Notes under the pieces: generated by a model
What the model was told of the DNA's origin: nothing
The model's input: only the letters and a program-made list of their open reading frames with translations
The model's database searches: none
Part shown: in pieces, positions 10,291 to 22,217 of the stretch
How positions within the stretch are numbered: position 1 is the stretch's first letter
How the letters are laid out: every line of letters begins with the position of its first letter
Program-made: the position numbers and the translations under genes
Assembly: GCA_024529925.1 (NCBI GenBank)
Contig: JAFEUB010000716.1
Span: 1,409,501 to 1,473,500, forward strand
Source: Ophthalmolycus amberensis
Taxonomy: Eukaryota; Chordata; Actinopteri; Perciformes; Zoarcidae
Length of the DNA: 64,000 bases
Reading direction: 5' to 3'

Positions 10291-12332
10291 TACAGCTTAT
10301 GAGATCACTAAGGGAACAGTGAATCCTGCTGCACAATAAATGTCGTCCACGTGTTCCGAGCGTGGGCGGCCTCAGGAGTCCTGCAGTGGTTTAAGGGTCA
10401 GGGTTGAGGTTTGGGTAGCCGGTCTCCAGTGGCTCAGTGTCAAACCTCAGCTCTCACAGCTTCTCACTGCTCTCGGAGAAGGAGCTGGGTATCGGGGATT
10501 TGGCTTTTCGCCCAGGGAGCGAGAGCACCGAGGGACCTTTCCGTTCTTGGAATGCCACATTTAGCCGCTTTGTACACCACAACCATCAGAACAGAGAATA
10601 ACATTTGTTTTTTTTAACCACGGCTGGTACCCATTGCTGGCCTCCTTGTTATCTTTTATACTGCAAAAAGGGCACTTCAGGAACATCATAATATCTTATT
10701 TCAGGATTGTTACATTTTGGTTTTTATAATAAAAATCTTGCCAAGCATCGTTTGAATAAACTAACTCTGTGAGCTATTCATCTATTTCAGTCACAAAGTT
10801 GATTGGGAAGAAGTCTTTGATCTTAATAACATGCTAAGCAACACATAAGACATGTTTCAGAACCGTTATCTTTCATTTCTAAGGTTTCATTGGTTTTTAG
10901 GTCTTCGATCAAATGATTTTTTTGAGCAGTCTCATCAAGTTGCCAGATGTTCTTTTTTTTACTGATCTCATGATCACATTTCTAATACATTACACAACGT
11001 TTTTTGCTCATTTGTACAAGTTTTGCATTGTAAACCCCTGGGCTAAGACGAAATCCAGACACTTTGTGTGCACATTCACATTGACTCCATACACACTCGT
11101 AAATGCATCATTAAAACATGCACACAGTCACACAACTTGCTGACACTCACTCGCACTAAGACCTACATATGGCAGACTGTGAGCATGCGAGTTGGGCAGC
11201 TGGCCGGTGTTAAATTGGATCCCTGGGTTCCCCACTGTTCAATGGGACTTAAAGCCATATTAAAGGCATCTCCTACAGTCCTGCACCAGTGGGAGCGCAT
11301 GGACAGTGGCCAAGGAAAGCAGCCCAGTGCCAGCCACACCCCTGGAGGACTGCATCTGCTCCCACCGTGGCCCCTTTATGTTCAGCATGACATATCGTCC
11401 CATGTGCCCATGTGCCAGTGGTGCCAGACTGCGTGTGCTTAACACAAGATCACCTTGGTAATACAATTAGAAAAATACATATCTGAATATGTGCATCGGG
11501 ATGTGACTTTGTGCATTTTTGTGCGTGTGGTAGATGGGAATGGGGCTGCCATTTAGCAATTTATGGGTCAGCACATGCTGAAACCACAATGTCTGCTGAG
11601 AGTTGAGTCCAAATTTGGTGATCCACTCCCTTCTTTAAGAATTTATGTTGAGCGTTATTTAATCTGTTGAAGCGCCAGTAGAAGAGGGGAGTGTGTTTGT
11701 GCTTCCAGTGGCTGCTGAAGATCGGCCACTCAGTGTGGTGCAGATTGCGTGGGCAGATGCTGCTTTATGCACCAAGCTCATTTTTATCACCGGCTTGTAC
11801 TATACACCAGTGACATAAAGCTATTGGTGCAGTCATGCCTGAAGAAAGTTAGAAGGGGTGCTTGTGGAATTATTTCTCTTTGTATCTCACACATAATTGA
11901 ACGTGTCTCATTTCCTGCCAAAACAAATACAGAGGCTGCATTTCGAAGTTGATTCAAAAACGTTCTGCGAAACAGCGTGAATGCTACAATGAGTGAGTAG
12001 CATTCCACGCGAGGGCAGTCATCAACTTTGTGTACATGGAAGCGTTTGTGCATGTTCCTGTGTTTGTACAGAATCAGCATGCAAAGGTGTAAATCTACAA
12101 TAGTGGCTGAAGAAAAACTGTCTCTCAAACTGTCACTTTGGCGGTGGCCCTGGGAGAGCAGGAAGGATAATGGGAGTAGTCCAATAAGTTTGTCTGGCTT
12201 GTTAGCGTGATTGTTTTCTCACAAAGCTAATTAACTGTCTTAGCCTTGGGGACCCTCCTTCGTCCTATATCCCACTATCGCCACCCTTCCACACATACCC
12301 ACACCACATACCCACACAGTCATCTATCCACA
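10291..12332. other. Unassigned non-coding stretch
   Basis: No coding gene or transposon recognised. 10340-10560 is relatively GC-rich, with an E-box-like CCACGTGTTCC. 11180-11440 is also GC-rich without CpG-island character. 10680-11040 is AT-rich. ORFs of 113-124 codons here lack domains. Confidence 0.45.
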
Positions 12333-12354
12333 CCCCCCCCCCCCCCCCGCCCCC
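12333..12354. repeat. Poly-C tract, 16 C plus GC5
   Basis: Sixteen C, one G, then five C. Confidence 0.95.
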
Positions 12355-12779
12355 AAAGCCCCCTCCTCTCTTACCCTCACCAGCGGCAGCTCTCTGTCTC
12401 TCTGTCTTTCCTGTCATGTTTAAATTGATGGAGGTTCTAGTGATTGTCTGTATGGTCCCAAGGTGCCTTTCCCCACTACACAGGCATCCTCCGGATTCTT
12501 CCTGGTCCACAGTTGATTACGATGAATCAATCTGAGGGGTCAAACACTTGGACTGGGGCACTGTCATCTCCAGTGGCTGTCGGGGTAAGCCGGCCCGGGA
12601 TAAGAGGGCGTTTCCAGCAACCCCTGTGACCCCCTCGACCACTCTTGTTTCCGTGGTGAGACCTTCATTCGGGGACAAATCTGTTCCCTCAGTATAAAAA
12701 AAAAAGGAAGGGAAGAGGAAAGTGGGGGGTGCTTTTGTTTTTCATCTCATCCCTATCTCTTCTACCTCTGGTGGCCTTT

Positions 12780-13060
12780 TTCTCTGTCTGCTAGGGCTGG
12801 AAACTGACAGGTAACAGCAGAGCGCAGCAATAACGCCATCCCACTGGCCCGTACAGCAAATAATGCCGGAGATTTAATCAATGGCCGAGAGGAAAAGCAG
12901 GGCCAAATCAATAGAAGCCTGGCTGTTTGCTGCCCTGCTTTGAAGGTGAATCCGGGCCTTGCTACATAAATTGTACTAATTGAAGAGCACGCTAGGAAAC
13001 AAGCCCCCTTACGAAGCATGTCTGTCTCAGCACGATACTTGTATGTGAAATTCATCAACC
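12780..13060. promoter_or_regulatory. Candidate conserved non-coding element
   Basis: Repeat-free mixed sequence carrying AGATTTAATCAATGGCC, CCAAATCAATAGAAGCC and TTGTACTAATTGAAGAGC, that is, clustered homeodomain/HMG-type cores. The minus-strand ORF across it has no domain. Sequence style alone supports the call. Confidence 0.4.
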
Positions 13061-13429
13061 CAGAAGAGCATGAGGCTGAGATAATAAGCTGCCATGATGC
13101 CTGGAAAGAAAAGTAGAAGGGATAAACACAATATTAACTTGCATTTGAGCTGATAACATCCGTCCTCATTTAGGTGATAAGCGTGGGTGTGCCGCGGCAT
13201 CAACATCAATACCACTTGGTTTGGAGTTACAGCTCACATTCCATTTTCTAAGTAGTAGAGAGAATGTGTTTCATGGCACTATGTATCAAGTGTGTTCCTT
13301 TTCATTTATCTATCTCAGAGTAGCATCAATGATCTATGTTTTCATACTGTACAATGTGTGTGAGCGTTAATGCCGAGTTGAGGACATAAAACCAGAGACA
13401 GTGATACATCTCATCAGCAGAGGCAACAA

Positions 13430-13740
13430 ATTAAAAACGCTCACATATGAGACACTGCTGTTCAATAAATTGGCCTTATTTTCAGGGGGAAAATAGGGCC
13501 GTCTCAACACAAAACAATCAATCAAAGCAAATGACCCTGCTATTCACAAATCTGTCACAGCAGAGCAATGCTGTGTTATCGGCTGGTCGAGTTGAGATCT
13601 TCCCTGAGACCTCATTCCATCTCAGCTCTCTCATGGGGGTGGGGCCCTAAGGTCTTAGACCTAGGGTTGGCCTTAATTAATAAGTTTTGTAGTAATGGCG
13701 TGAACAACAGGAGGTGTTAACCCTGTTAGTAGAGTGGCAT
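13430..13740. promoter_or_regulatory. Candidate conserved non-coding element
   Basis: Contains CAATAAATTGGCCTTATT, CAATCAATCAAAGCAAATG and CCTTAATTAATAAG with no repeat content. It is one of a cluster of similar blocks between 12.7 and 18.7 kb. Confidence 0.38.
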
Positions 13741-13779
13741 GTTATAGCATTAGGCTCCTCCGAAGGAAGCAGTGGAGGG

Positions 13780-14010
13780 GGTGAATTAAAAGATCGCGGC
13801 CGCGGATTGGCTCACAATGCACAGGAAGGAGATTTGAGTCCAAATGAAATGATTGTATCAGATAGAAATCGATAGCAATCCATGCCTTCCTTAATCCTGC
13901 ACGAGCTCCCAGATCACTCCCCGGTGCAGGCAATCTCTCAGCCATCATTACGACGCGCAGATCGATAGCTGGGCAGCCAGCCCTCTGGTTCGGTTTCTGG
14001 CTACACTGCA
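13780..14010. promoter_or_regulatory. Candidate conserved non-coding element with NotI-like palindrome
   Basis: Includes the CpG-dense palindrome CGCGGCCGCG at 13795-13804, two ATCGATAGC sites (about 13869 and 13962) and CCATCATTACGACGCG. CpG retention in a CpG-depleted surrounding suggests constraint or low methylation. Function inferred only. Confidence 0.4.
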
Positions 14011-15076
14011 GAAGTATGGGAGAAGAGAGCAAAGGAGAAGTGAGACGAGACAAGATGACGAGAGAGGCCACAGGGTGTTAGGATGGGCTTTGGGTTGTCT
14101 GACAAAGTACAACCGTGCTGTTGTTCGAGGTAATTAACAAGAGAAGACAGCAGAAAACAGGTAATCTACCTCGCCAAAAAAAAACTTTAAATCCTGCCAA
14201 AGCGCCAAAGCACAAAATCTTTTGTTGTGTTATTATCTCACAATAGGGGATTTGAGTTAAGCGCCAAGCACATTCCGCTTCAAGAGATGGATGATGAAGC
14301 TTGGAACTGTTTTTTATGGTTGTAATCGGAACAGGTGCAAATCATCTATCTAGACGTAATACAATTTTACAAAGTGCTTTCTTGTCTGCAATACTTTCTG
14401 TTTTAGTTTACGCCACGACCAATGAGAGAGACCATCATACGTCTCACTGGCAACATCTCGGAAGACCTGAGTGAAGAAAAACAGGCTTGAGTTATTGTGG
14501 GGGATTTTGGTGGGGCAGTGATTGCATTCATGTGATGTAAAATAAGGGAAACAAAAAACAGCGACACAACAATGATAAATAAGAACATTTTCTGACTGGG
14601 AGCACCACCTGCAGAAAAAAAAAAGATAACATAAAGTACATAAAACAACTTTGATGAGATGTTTGTGCACAGAACTCACAGGGTATTTGTCATGCATTTT
14701 CTTCTTGAAAAATGAATTGGTGTGTTTATCATTAACACCAGTGGCCTTAACAGCAGGAGGATCCATCATTAACACCAGTGGCCTGAGCAGCTGGAAGCAC
14801 AGAGAAAACGCCTTTGGGCTCAGCCTCTGCTTTCTGCGTTTTGTAGTCAAGTCACAGTGTCTCTTTAAAAACCCTCAATTAAAAACGGCGAGTTGGGCGC
14901 TGCTTTAATGATAGCTGCGATTTTAATCAGGAGCGTGGTATTCCTCGTCGGTCCTGGAGGTCTGGAGGCCTCGCTGCACACATCAACTTATCTCTTCCTT
15001 AAAGGTCCCTTTCTAATTTCCCACTCTCCTTCAAAGTCTGCTCTGCTCTCCCAGCACTCACCTCCGTCCTCTTCCA
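14011..15076. other. Unassigned non-coding stretch with a short direct repeat
   Basis: A 166-codon minus-strand ORF (14350-14850) is among the longest in the window. It contains polypyrimidine-encoded Phe runs and several splice-acceptor-like TTTTCTGCAG and TTCACTCAG motifs, and no recognisable domain. It is more likely chance than a gene. A 20-bp direct repeat sits at 14728-14784. Confidence 0.45.
14728..14784 (+). repeat. Two copies of a 20-bp unit, 37-bp period
   Basis: ATCATTAACACCAGTGGCCT occurs exactly at 14728-14747 and 14765-14784. Confidence 0.95.
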
Positions 15077-15095
15077 CCCCCCCCCCCCCCCCCCC
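15077..15095. repeat. Poly-C tract, 19 bases
   Basis: Uninterrupted C run. Confidence 0.95.
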
Positions 15096-15480
15096 AACAG
15101 ACCTCGCTGTGTGGATGTACATATTGAAAAAAATACAACACACCACAAGTAATTAATTCCATTGGCATCAATATTCTACTCATGAGCAGCAAACACAGAC
15201 CAGGGAGAGCTGGTACAGGAAATCTCAGTGATGGGAAAGCGGGGATATGAGTGGGAAGATAGATAGAAAGATGGAGAGAAGGATTGTTTACTCTCTCCCT
15301 GTTCTCTGTCTCTGTCTTGCCGCCTTTTTTCCTCCATCTCTTCTTCCCTCTGAAGAAGCCTGCTGGCGCGAAGGAACTTCTCCCAGCAATTAAGAGGGGC
15401 CGCAGACGCTCAGCGTAATTACCGCCGCACATTGCTGCTGTCACAAAACTCAGCTTGCCCTCTGGTCATAAAAAAACACA
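15096..15480. other. Unassigned non-coding stretch
   Basis: Mixed sequence with a GATAGATAGAAAGATGGA patch near 15257-15280 and a pyrimidine-rich patch after 15295. No gene. Confidence 0.45.
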
Positions 15481-15785
15481 CTGAAGAATATTTAGAAATG
15501 AATTATTCAGAGTGATTGTTCGCACTCAATTATTCATGGGGGCCCGGGCGAAGGGAGATTTGCATCTCAACGCTGTAAATATTATTAATCTTGCCAATTA
15601 CAAAATTCTCTGCCGCTCCAAATTCTTCGAATGATGTTCCAAATGTGTGCGGCATTTTATAGCCTTTAATGTTTAAGTGGCTTGAAATGAACGTGCTGCA
15701 GCTTTTACAAATCATCTGGAAAAAAAAAATCAAGCTCTCTGGAATGAGATTTCTCATCATGTGAGACAAAGTCACACCACAAAAC
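15481..15785. promoter_or_regulatory. Strong candidate conserved non-coding element
   Basis: Repeat-free, with paired AATTATTCA motifs (15501-15509 and 15528-15536), an octamer ATTTGCAT inside GAGATTTGCATCTC (15555-15568), TATTATTAATCTTGCC, and CCAATTACAAAATTC. Density and spacing of homeodomain/POU-type cores resemble the enhancer-type CNEs that surround vertebrate developmental regulators. Target gene unknown. Confidence 0.5.
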
Positions 15786-16790
15786 TGCCAAATGTTAACA
15801 TTTTAAGCTTAATGGCCAGATTGTATGTGGCCATAAAGGGGAAGAAAGAACAGAGAGAAAGAAAAATCGGTGTGCCATTATGTTTAATATTGGATAAACC
15901 AAATTTTATATGAAAAATGAATCCATGGACTGCATTTGGTTCCATTAGATATTTTTGGGACTCTATATTTCAATCACTTTGATGGTCTTAGAAAGCAGAC
16001 ATCATACTTGTATGACATCATTATCAAGTTTACTTAAGATATTCCACATCGTTGTAACTAAAATACAGATACAAAGGCAGCAACACAAGAATAAACTATT
16101 ACATTTACCAGTACAACATGTTTATCTTCAAAGAGGTCTGATACGGTGTTAGCCACTTTTATGCATAGATAGCACAGCTACATATGAGGCAGGACCAGGT
16201 GATAAAAAGTAACTTATAATCTGTACATATTCAATTTGATCCCAAACACACCCCATCTGGTTTGTCTTTTTTAATACATGGAATATAATTGGCTCATTAT
16301 CTTTTATCTTACCTATTTTAGTCCCTCCAAATGCATGATAGAACAGATCATTTATGAAATGCGAATTGGGGTTCAAGTCCAGACACTTAATTAAATCCAT
16401 TCCAACTCTGATATTACTGTACGCCTTTTTCTTCTTGAACAATGTCACAGATTGTAATAGATGGAATACATGCTGGGCTGTAGTGATAGTTTGTCCAGAC
16501 TGGTGGACATCTCACTGTATTAAGTGGAAGGGGCTGGTGGCCAGAACACTTGTGCATCTATCTATAAGGATGTGTTATTTCCTTAATCGGCCAATAATGG
16601 AATTTCATGTGTGTGCATATAATTACAATTACAACCAACAAACTTAATAAAAAAATACATACAAAAAAAATAAATCAAAAAATAACAACTAACTAAGTAT
16701 GTATACCTAGATTTTGAAATATGCCTGATGCATGAATTACTTGTAATTATTGATGATGACAGTAAGGACACGGTGCTATTGACCTCGGGA
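15786..16790. other. Unassigned AT-rich stretch
   Basis: No gene or repeat family recognised. A-rich low complexity sits near 16645-16690. ORFs up to 99 codons are without motifs. Confidence 0.45.
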
Positions 16791-17160
16791 TTAAACTATT
16801 TATAGTTACCATTTTAAGTGACTCCATTAAAACAAATGGCCTTGGAGGAGCATTACTGTAAGGTTAAAGGAGAGTGCTTCCCTGCTGCTAAGTCACACCA
16901 ATAAGCCAGCCAACTGCATTTATCCATTCACAAACACATCCATCCAGTGAGCGGTGTACACAGGACATCAGCAATCTGGATTTTTAATAGTAACCCTGTG
17001 TCTCTCGGTTGCCTGCCTGCTGCTTCACTGGGTCTCAGGATGAATGGGAGAGTGACACTTTGTAATGCTCGAGGCTGAGGAGCTCACTCTAATAGGCCTA
17101 GACTTAATTAGTATGGGACTCCCCCTGTACGCAAAGATAAATCCTAACCCCTTGAAAGTA
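16791..17160. promoter_or_regulatory. Candidate conserved non-coding element
   Basis: Mixed repeat-free sequence with CCATTAAAACAAATGGCC, GACTTAATTAGTATGGG and GTTAAAGGAGAGTGC. Weak evidence, based on style. Confidence 0.3.
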
Positions 17161-17384
17161 AGACTGCTGACACACATACAAATACACAAACGCAATATAC
17201 ACAAACAAATTGAAACACACAGACTCACACACAGATTCAGAAGAGCTGTATGCATTACTTTCCATCTTTCAGCGCCCTTTGAGCTGTGATGTGGTGCTGA
17301 AAATATTCTTAAATTAAAAATACTTCTTTCTCTTTCTCCTCCCTCCTCCCTCCATCCCGTTTTCCCTATCCACTGTATCTTTCT

Positions 17385-17530
17385 CTCATTGCCTCGCAGG
17401 CTGCAGAGTGATGTGTCATTTTATAATCCTGTGCTGGCTAAATTACATTAGGAATATCCTCTCGTTAATTAAACCTGCTATTGGCAGCACCTGAGATAAA
17501 ACAGATTATAAGAGCTGAGAGTGAAAACAC
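17385..17530. promoter_or_regulatory. Candidate conserved non-coding element
   Basis: Contains CATTTTATAATCCTGTGC, CTAAATTACATTAGG and CTCGTTAATTAAACCTGC in about 150 bp, directly before a GA/GT repeat patch. Confidence 0.38.
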
Positions 17531-17562
17531 AGAGCATGAAATGCCAGCGTCAGCACTTTGCA

Positions 17563-17598
17563 TGTGTGTGTGTGTGTTCCTGAGAGGATGGGGAAGAG

Positions 17599-17640
<42 letters not shown>

Positions 17641-17645
17641 CACAC
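17563..17645. repeat. (GT)n followed by (GA)n repeat
   Basis: GT units at 17563-17577 and GA units at 17603-17640, then CACACAC. Confidence 0.93.
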
Positions 17646-18420
17646 ACTGCAGGAAGAAATGGCACAGTTAAGATCTGTTGGTGTACTTTTGTCTATAGAT
17701 GGTGCTGCAGCAGCTTTACCCACATGCCGCACAGCCTACACCATGTGTGATTTAATGTTTATCCTTTCAGAGATGGTTTATCCATAACAGGATTAGTTTT
17801 AGGGTCAATGGACACTATTCACATGCTCCTTTGCACTGCTTCTGGCAGGTGGTATACATAGAGTCCATAGTAAAACAACTCCTATCATCAACACATTCTG
17901 CATCTCTGGCACCAGCTGCGAGTATGACTTATATTCCCCCAGAATGGTACTAATCTATTGGAAATACTTTTTGTGATTCGATCTTTTAACTGACGGGATT
18001 ATCTCCTTGCAGACATATAATATCTCTGCAAGTGCAAAACGTGCATTTGACTTACCGGATATGAAATTCATCAGGTGTTGTTTCGATATGCTAGTCTGGC
18101 TTTGGAGAGAGTATTCAATTTCTTCTTTGGGCTTGGGTAGAGTAACCAACACTGGAAGTCTATGTAAGGAAAGATCTAAGCAGATACCCCATTAAAATGT
18201 ATCAGAGATACCTCCTTCCAACAAATGTATCATGATAAAAATTCACATTAAACACCCTGTTCTCGGTAGCTGTCAAAACTGATTAATGCAAAGGGAAGAG
18301 GAGCGACGGGAAGGGAGAGAGAGAGAGAAAGAGAAAAAAAACTTGTATAAATATAAAGTGAGTCGGAGTGGGAATGCATGTTGCCTTTGTATGCACACCG
18401 TGTAAAGCCATTGTGGAGTT
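17646..18420. other. Unassigned non-coding stretch
   Basis: No gene. A small GA-rich patch lies at 18315-18340. The remainder is unremarkable. Confidence 0.45.
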
Positions 18421-18660
18421 CACGCGGGTCCCTTACAAACGAATAAATCACTGCCTTCGGACAAATTAATCAAAGTGCCCAGCTGTTGCTGTGCATGGCT
18501 AACTGGCGACAGCGCCAGCGGAGGCTGAGACTCCTTCCTTGGGTGTGTTGTTACCCTCCCTTCCTCTCTCGAGGCAGTAGACCTGAAGTGGCAGATTGGG
18601 TTTGTCTCCCTCTGAGTGATGTACTGCCACTTCCCATCTGATACTTTATCACCAGGTCAG
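18421..18660. promoter_or_regulatory. Candidate conserved non-coding element
   Basis: Contains ACAAATTAATCAAAGTGCC, GCTAACTGGCGACAGCGC and CCAGCGGAGGCTGAG. The TTAATCAAAG core fits a homeodomain or TCF/LEF-type site. Inference only. Confidence 0.35.
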
Positions 18661-19326
18661 ATGTTTGTTACATCGATACATTTTCCCCCATTTCTCCCAA
18701 AACAATTCAGAGAATGGATTCTGACTTCTGCGATGTATAAACTCACACGTTTTCTTTAAATTCATTTTTATGGATATGTGTAAAAAGGTTGATGGGTCGT
18801 GCAAAACATACTCATAAAAAAAAGTTGGTCTTTCAGAACTTTTCAGTCTTCAAAATCTGTAAGGCAAAGAGAGCAGTAAGGGGTCAACGACAATATGTCT
18901 TTTGCTTTAATTTAGCCCTGTACCCTTGAAAAACACTGCCAGGAAAACCGTAGACTTGTTCAGCAAGACAATGAACGGGTGCCAACATCATGGATGACAG
19001 TCATACATGTGACATGACAGTCACCCGCTCTGACTCCTCGGTCACCATGCACTTACGGTAATGGAGACATGACACATTTTGTTCGTCACTTGCACTTTCT
19101 TCTCATTTTCCCCGAGGTCATTGAATACCTTCCAACCATATTCCTGAACCGTGCTTTGGATGTTGCTATTTTCTCCGATTTTCCAACTGATTGTTAACCC
19201 ACCGCCTCACCCTATTCCTTCTATTCTCTCCGTCTTGCTGACTGCTGATGTCCTCTGCAGGGGGAAATCACTCGAAGAAGAAGTTTACTTTGTGCTAATC
19301 TCATAAATGCGTCTCCCCTCCTTTGT
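18661..19326. other. Unassigned non-coding stretch
   Basis: Nothing identified. Mixed composition with no ORF of note. Confidence 0.45.
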
Positions 19327-19346
19327 CCCCCCCCCCCCCCCCCCCC
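19327..19346. repeat. Poly-C tract, 20 bases
   Basis: Uninterrupted C run. One of the two longest G/C homopolymers in the window. Confidence 0.95.
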
Positions 19347-20880
19347 ATGATGCAGGCATCCAATAAACCACTTACATAAACCTCTCCTCTGAGACGGGCC
19401 TGAAAAAAAAGCAGCTGACATGTTCAAAGTTCCACTCTCTCTCTCCGGATGCTTGTGATTTCCACCAGGAATGCTTTATTTGGATCCTTTATAACATGGG
19501 CTGTCCCAAAGTCTTGAAGGGCGATTTTAATATGTGAATTCTCTGCTTTGTAGCGTGTGAAACGAGTATGAGTCACACTGCAAAACGTTGACGTTTATGA
19601 GCACAAATGCATTTCACGGCGCCACTTGTTAAATGATCAATACGGGATTGCATCCGTGTAGGCGATGTAAGTTACTGCGATAGAAGAATGGGCTATTTTA
19701 CGTCTTGCTTGTAAAGTCTATGATGTGATTTTTTGAATATGCAATCGCTCCACAGGAGTAGAAGGATTAACGGTTAGAAATTCAGAGAAAAGGTTTGAGT
19801 ATTCTTCAACAACCACTTTGACAATACAAAATAGGTACTGTTCCAAGGAATCATTGTATTCAACATATAATATGCTTTCAGTGGGGAGCACAACTAAAAC
19901 CTGTATGATGAGTCTATGCAGATGTGTTTGAAGCTGTGCTAATCAATATTTATATTTGAACAAAGTGTAATTTTGGAGCTAAAGAGCCACATATTTCCCT
20001 CAGGAGCTAAAAGATCAGTCTATTTAATGTTTAACATTATCAAACTAAATTAATTCATTCACTTATAAGCTGGCAAAAATGACAAAATATTGTGTTAATC
20101 CATAGAAGCTCCACTGCTCTACGCAACACAGTGCTGATGAGATTCACACTGACAGATGTGATCTAACTTTGCTGTTCTCAGGAGCAGCCTCAGGTGTGGT
20201 ATGTGTCATGAGCCAAACATTTTCCTCCAATTTGTGTAGAATTTACTTTTGGAATTATGTGATGAGCTGGAACACCTACAATCATATGCATTGATATTTC
20301 GTGGCCTGTTGGAGGAAGAAAGCCCTATAATTAATCTAGCTAATAGAGCACAGCTTGACATCTAATTTTACTAAGGTAAAAGCTCATTTTTGGTTGCAGA
20401 GGTTGCTTTCAAGAGAAATATCGTATGCCTTAAAAATGCCAAGCAGTAATGCGACAGAGAAACAGACACCAATCAGAGAAGTCCAATTCAATTATAACCA
20501 TGCGGTATTCATTCTCAGGTCAATTCACTTTCCAGGTTTAAAACTGACAAGATAACACAGGTGGACTAACCCAATCATGCTAAATTAAATATTTGTTATT
20601 CGAATCCTGACTCTGTGTGTGTGCATTTGTTAGCTTGCAGGCACCTTTCCCTAATTTCCACACAGCCTTGTATTGGAAAGCCTGCGCTCAGACAGTACAT
20701 TCTGTTCTGATTGGTGAGTCAGGACACATAGGCACCCTCATCATTCATTACCGCTTCTTTTCCACTCTTCTCACATCTTTCTGTAGACTCACACCTCTTT
20801 CCGTCTCCTTTCGTCCATTCTCCTTTCCCTCCATCTTCACAGAAGCTCCCACTCCACCCTGCACAGTGTGATGTGCCATC
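19347..20880. other. Unassigned non-coding stretch
   Basis: AT-rich with no coding signal or transposon terminus. 20340-20560 (CCTTAAAAATGCCAAGCAG, TCCAATTCAATTATAACC) has some CNE character. Confidence 0.45.
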
Positions 20881-21250
20881 ATTCACCTCGAGAGAGCTAT
20901 TCTCTCTCTGAATGGGATCATAATGGGCCCAGCTTTGCTTTTAATAACCAAAGTGACAATACCTTGCATGTGCATGTGGGCGAATGTGTATGTGTGTCTT
21001 CCTGCATCTGACACCTCTGTGGCTGCATGGATGAGCATGGACAGATGTGCTCACTGGAGCAAAACTGGCTCCGTGTGCAAAGACTTGGACATTAATGAGA
21101 TGGTGACAGAACTTGCACTCTCCAATTAAAGAAAGTGAATGGGGGCCATTTAAAACATAGGCACTGGAAAGAATGAGAAATTACATGGATATCCCGTAGA
21201 AGGTGATGCTATGGAGTTATGTGAGGACCAGTAGGGAATTGGAGTCCACA
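20881..21250. promoter_or_regulatory. Candidate conserved non-coding element
   Basis: Repeat-poor block with GAATGGGATCATAATGGGCC, GACATTAATGAGATGG and TCTCCAATTAAAGAAAGTG. Confidence 0.33.
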
Positions 21251-21785
21251 CACAGTCAAGGATCAAATTAATGACAAATGATAAATATTATTATTGAATG
21301 CAGATCGAATTTTTCCACGCAAAATTACTTTAATTTCTAAAACTTTGTTGTTAAACCCTGTTGTAATTAGCTATTAAAATGGCTATGTCCATAAAATACA
21401 CATACTCTATTCTAAACTTTGACTTTATTTAGGGCCTGCAAAATGCAAAGACACTATTGTCTGAGGTATTTACATGCTGCTGTTCTGTCAGGCTTTATCT
21501 TCAATCTTTCCACCTCAGCTCCACCTCATTAGAGGTGTAGGGGCCTTGAAGTGTTACAGGGTCCAAAATGTGATAACGCCACTCTCCCAGCGTGCCTCTA
21601 CCCTCCCCACAATCATGCCTATCAATCTGCCGGTATATCTGCTCTCAAACTAATTAATTCTGAGGGGCTGGCTTTGGCCTCCTCAATCATTTTCCTGCTT
21701 TTACGTACCACTTTGTCAGGTGTTGTCTTATGGGCTCCACATACAATATTGTAGATGACAAAGAACAAAGTCTGGCAAAAAAATA
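21251..21785. other. Non-coding flank of the hAT insertion
   Basis: AT-rich at 21260-21420. The segment 21570-21720 includes CTCAAACTAATTAATTCTG and mixed sequence that could be a CNE. No gene. Confidence 0.45.
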
Positions 21786-21793
21786 GGGCTGAA

Positions 21794-21807
21794 CAGTGGC
21801 GGCTGGT
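21794..21807 (+). repeat. hAT left terminal inverted repeat
   Basis: CAGTGGCGGCTGGT, an exact complement of the right end. Confidence 0.95.
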
Positions 21808-22039
21808 CAATAGAGGGCCATGGGGCATGGCCCCACCATGAGCCACACAAATAAAAAAAAAAAAAATGATAATATTCATAAATTATACAAATTGTCAATA
21901 TTTGTGTTTTTGAACTATGGAATGTACCCAGTAATATGTGTAAAATATGATATCTGCGCAAAATATATGCTTTTCCTGCTCGTCCTCTCCGCCTGTGTGC
22001 TCGTCTGCTCGTGCTCTCTGTCTGTGTGCACGACACTCT

Positions 22040-22217
22040 GAGAACGCGCAGCTTGGGGGGCCTGATCGTTTTGGCCCAAAAGAGGCGGGTCTATGAAGCA
22101 GTTTAGCCAATTGCTGATTCAAGATATAAATGAGTGACATACAATTTAGCCAATCAGCGCCCTCAAATAGATTCAGCTTGGGGCCAGAACGATCAGGCCC
22201 CATAGCTGCGCGTTCTC
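22040..22217. repeat. Large imperfect palindrome inside the hAT element
   Basis: The 38-bp arm 22040-22077 (starting GAGAACGCGCAGCTTGGGG) matches the reverse complement of 22180-22217 with only a few differences. A spacer of about 102 bp contains two AGCCAAT boxes and a TATAAA. The arrangement could form a cruciform, or act as a bidirectional regulatory region of the parental element. Confidence 0.85.

Noticed and set aside
14350..14850. 166-codon minus-strand ORF as a candidate gene
   Set aside because: No domain, Phe/Leu runs from polypyrimidine tracts, several competing splice-like signals, and an overlapping open frame.
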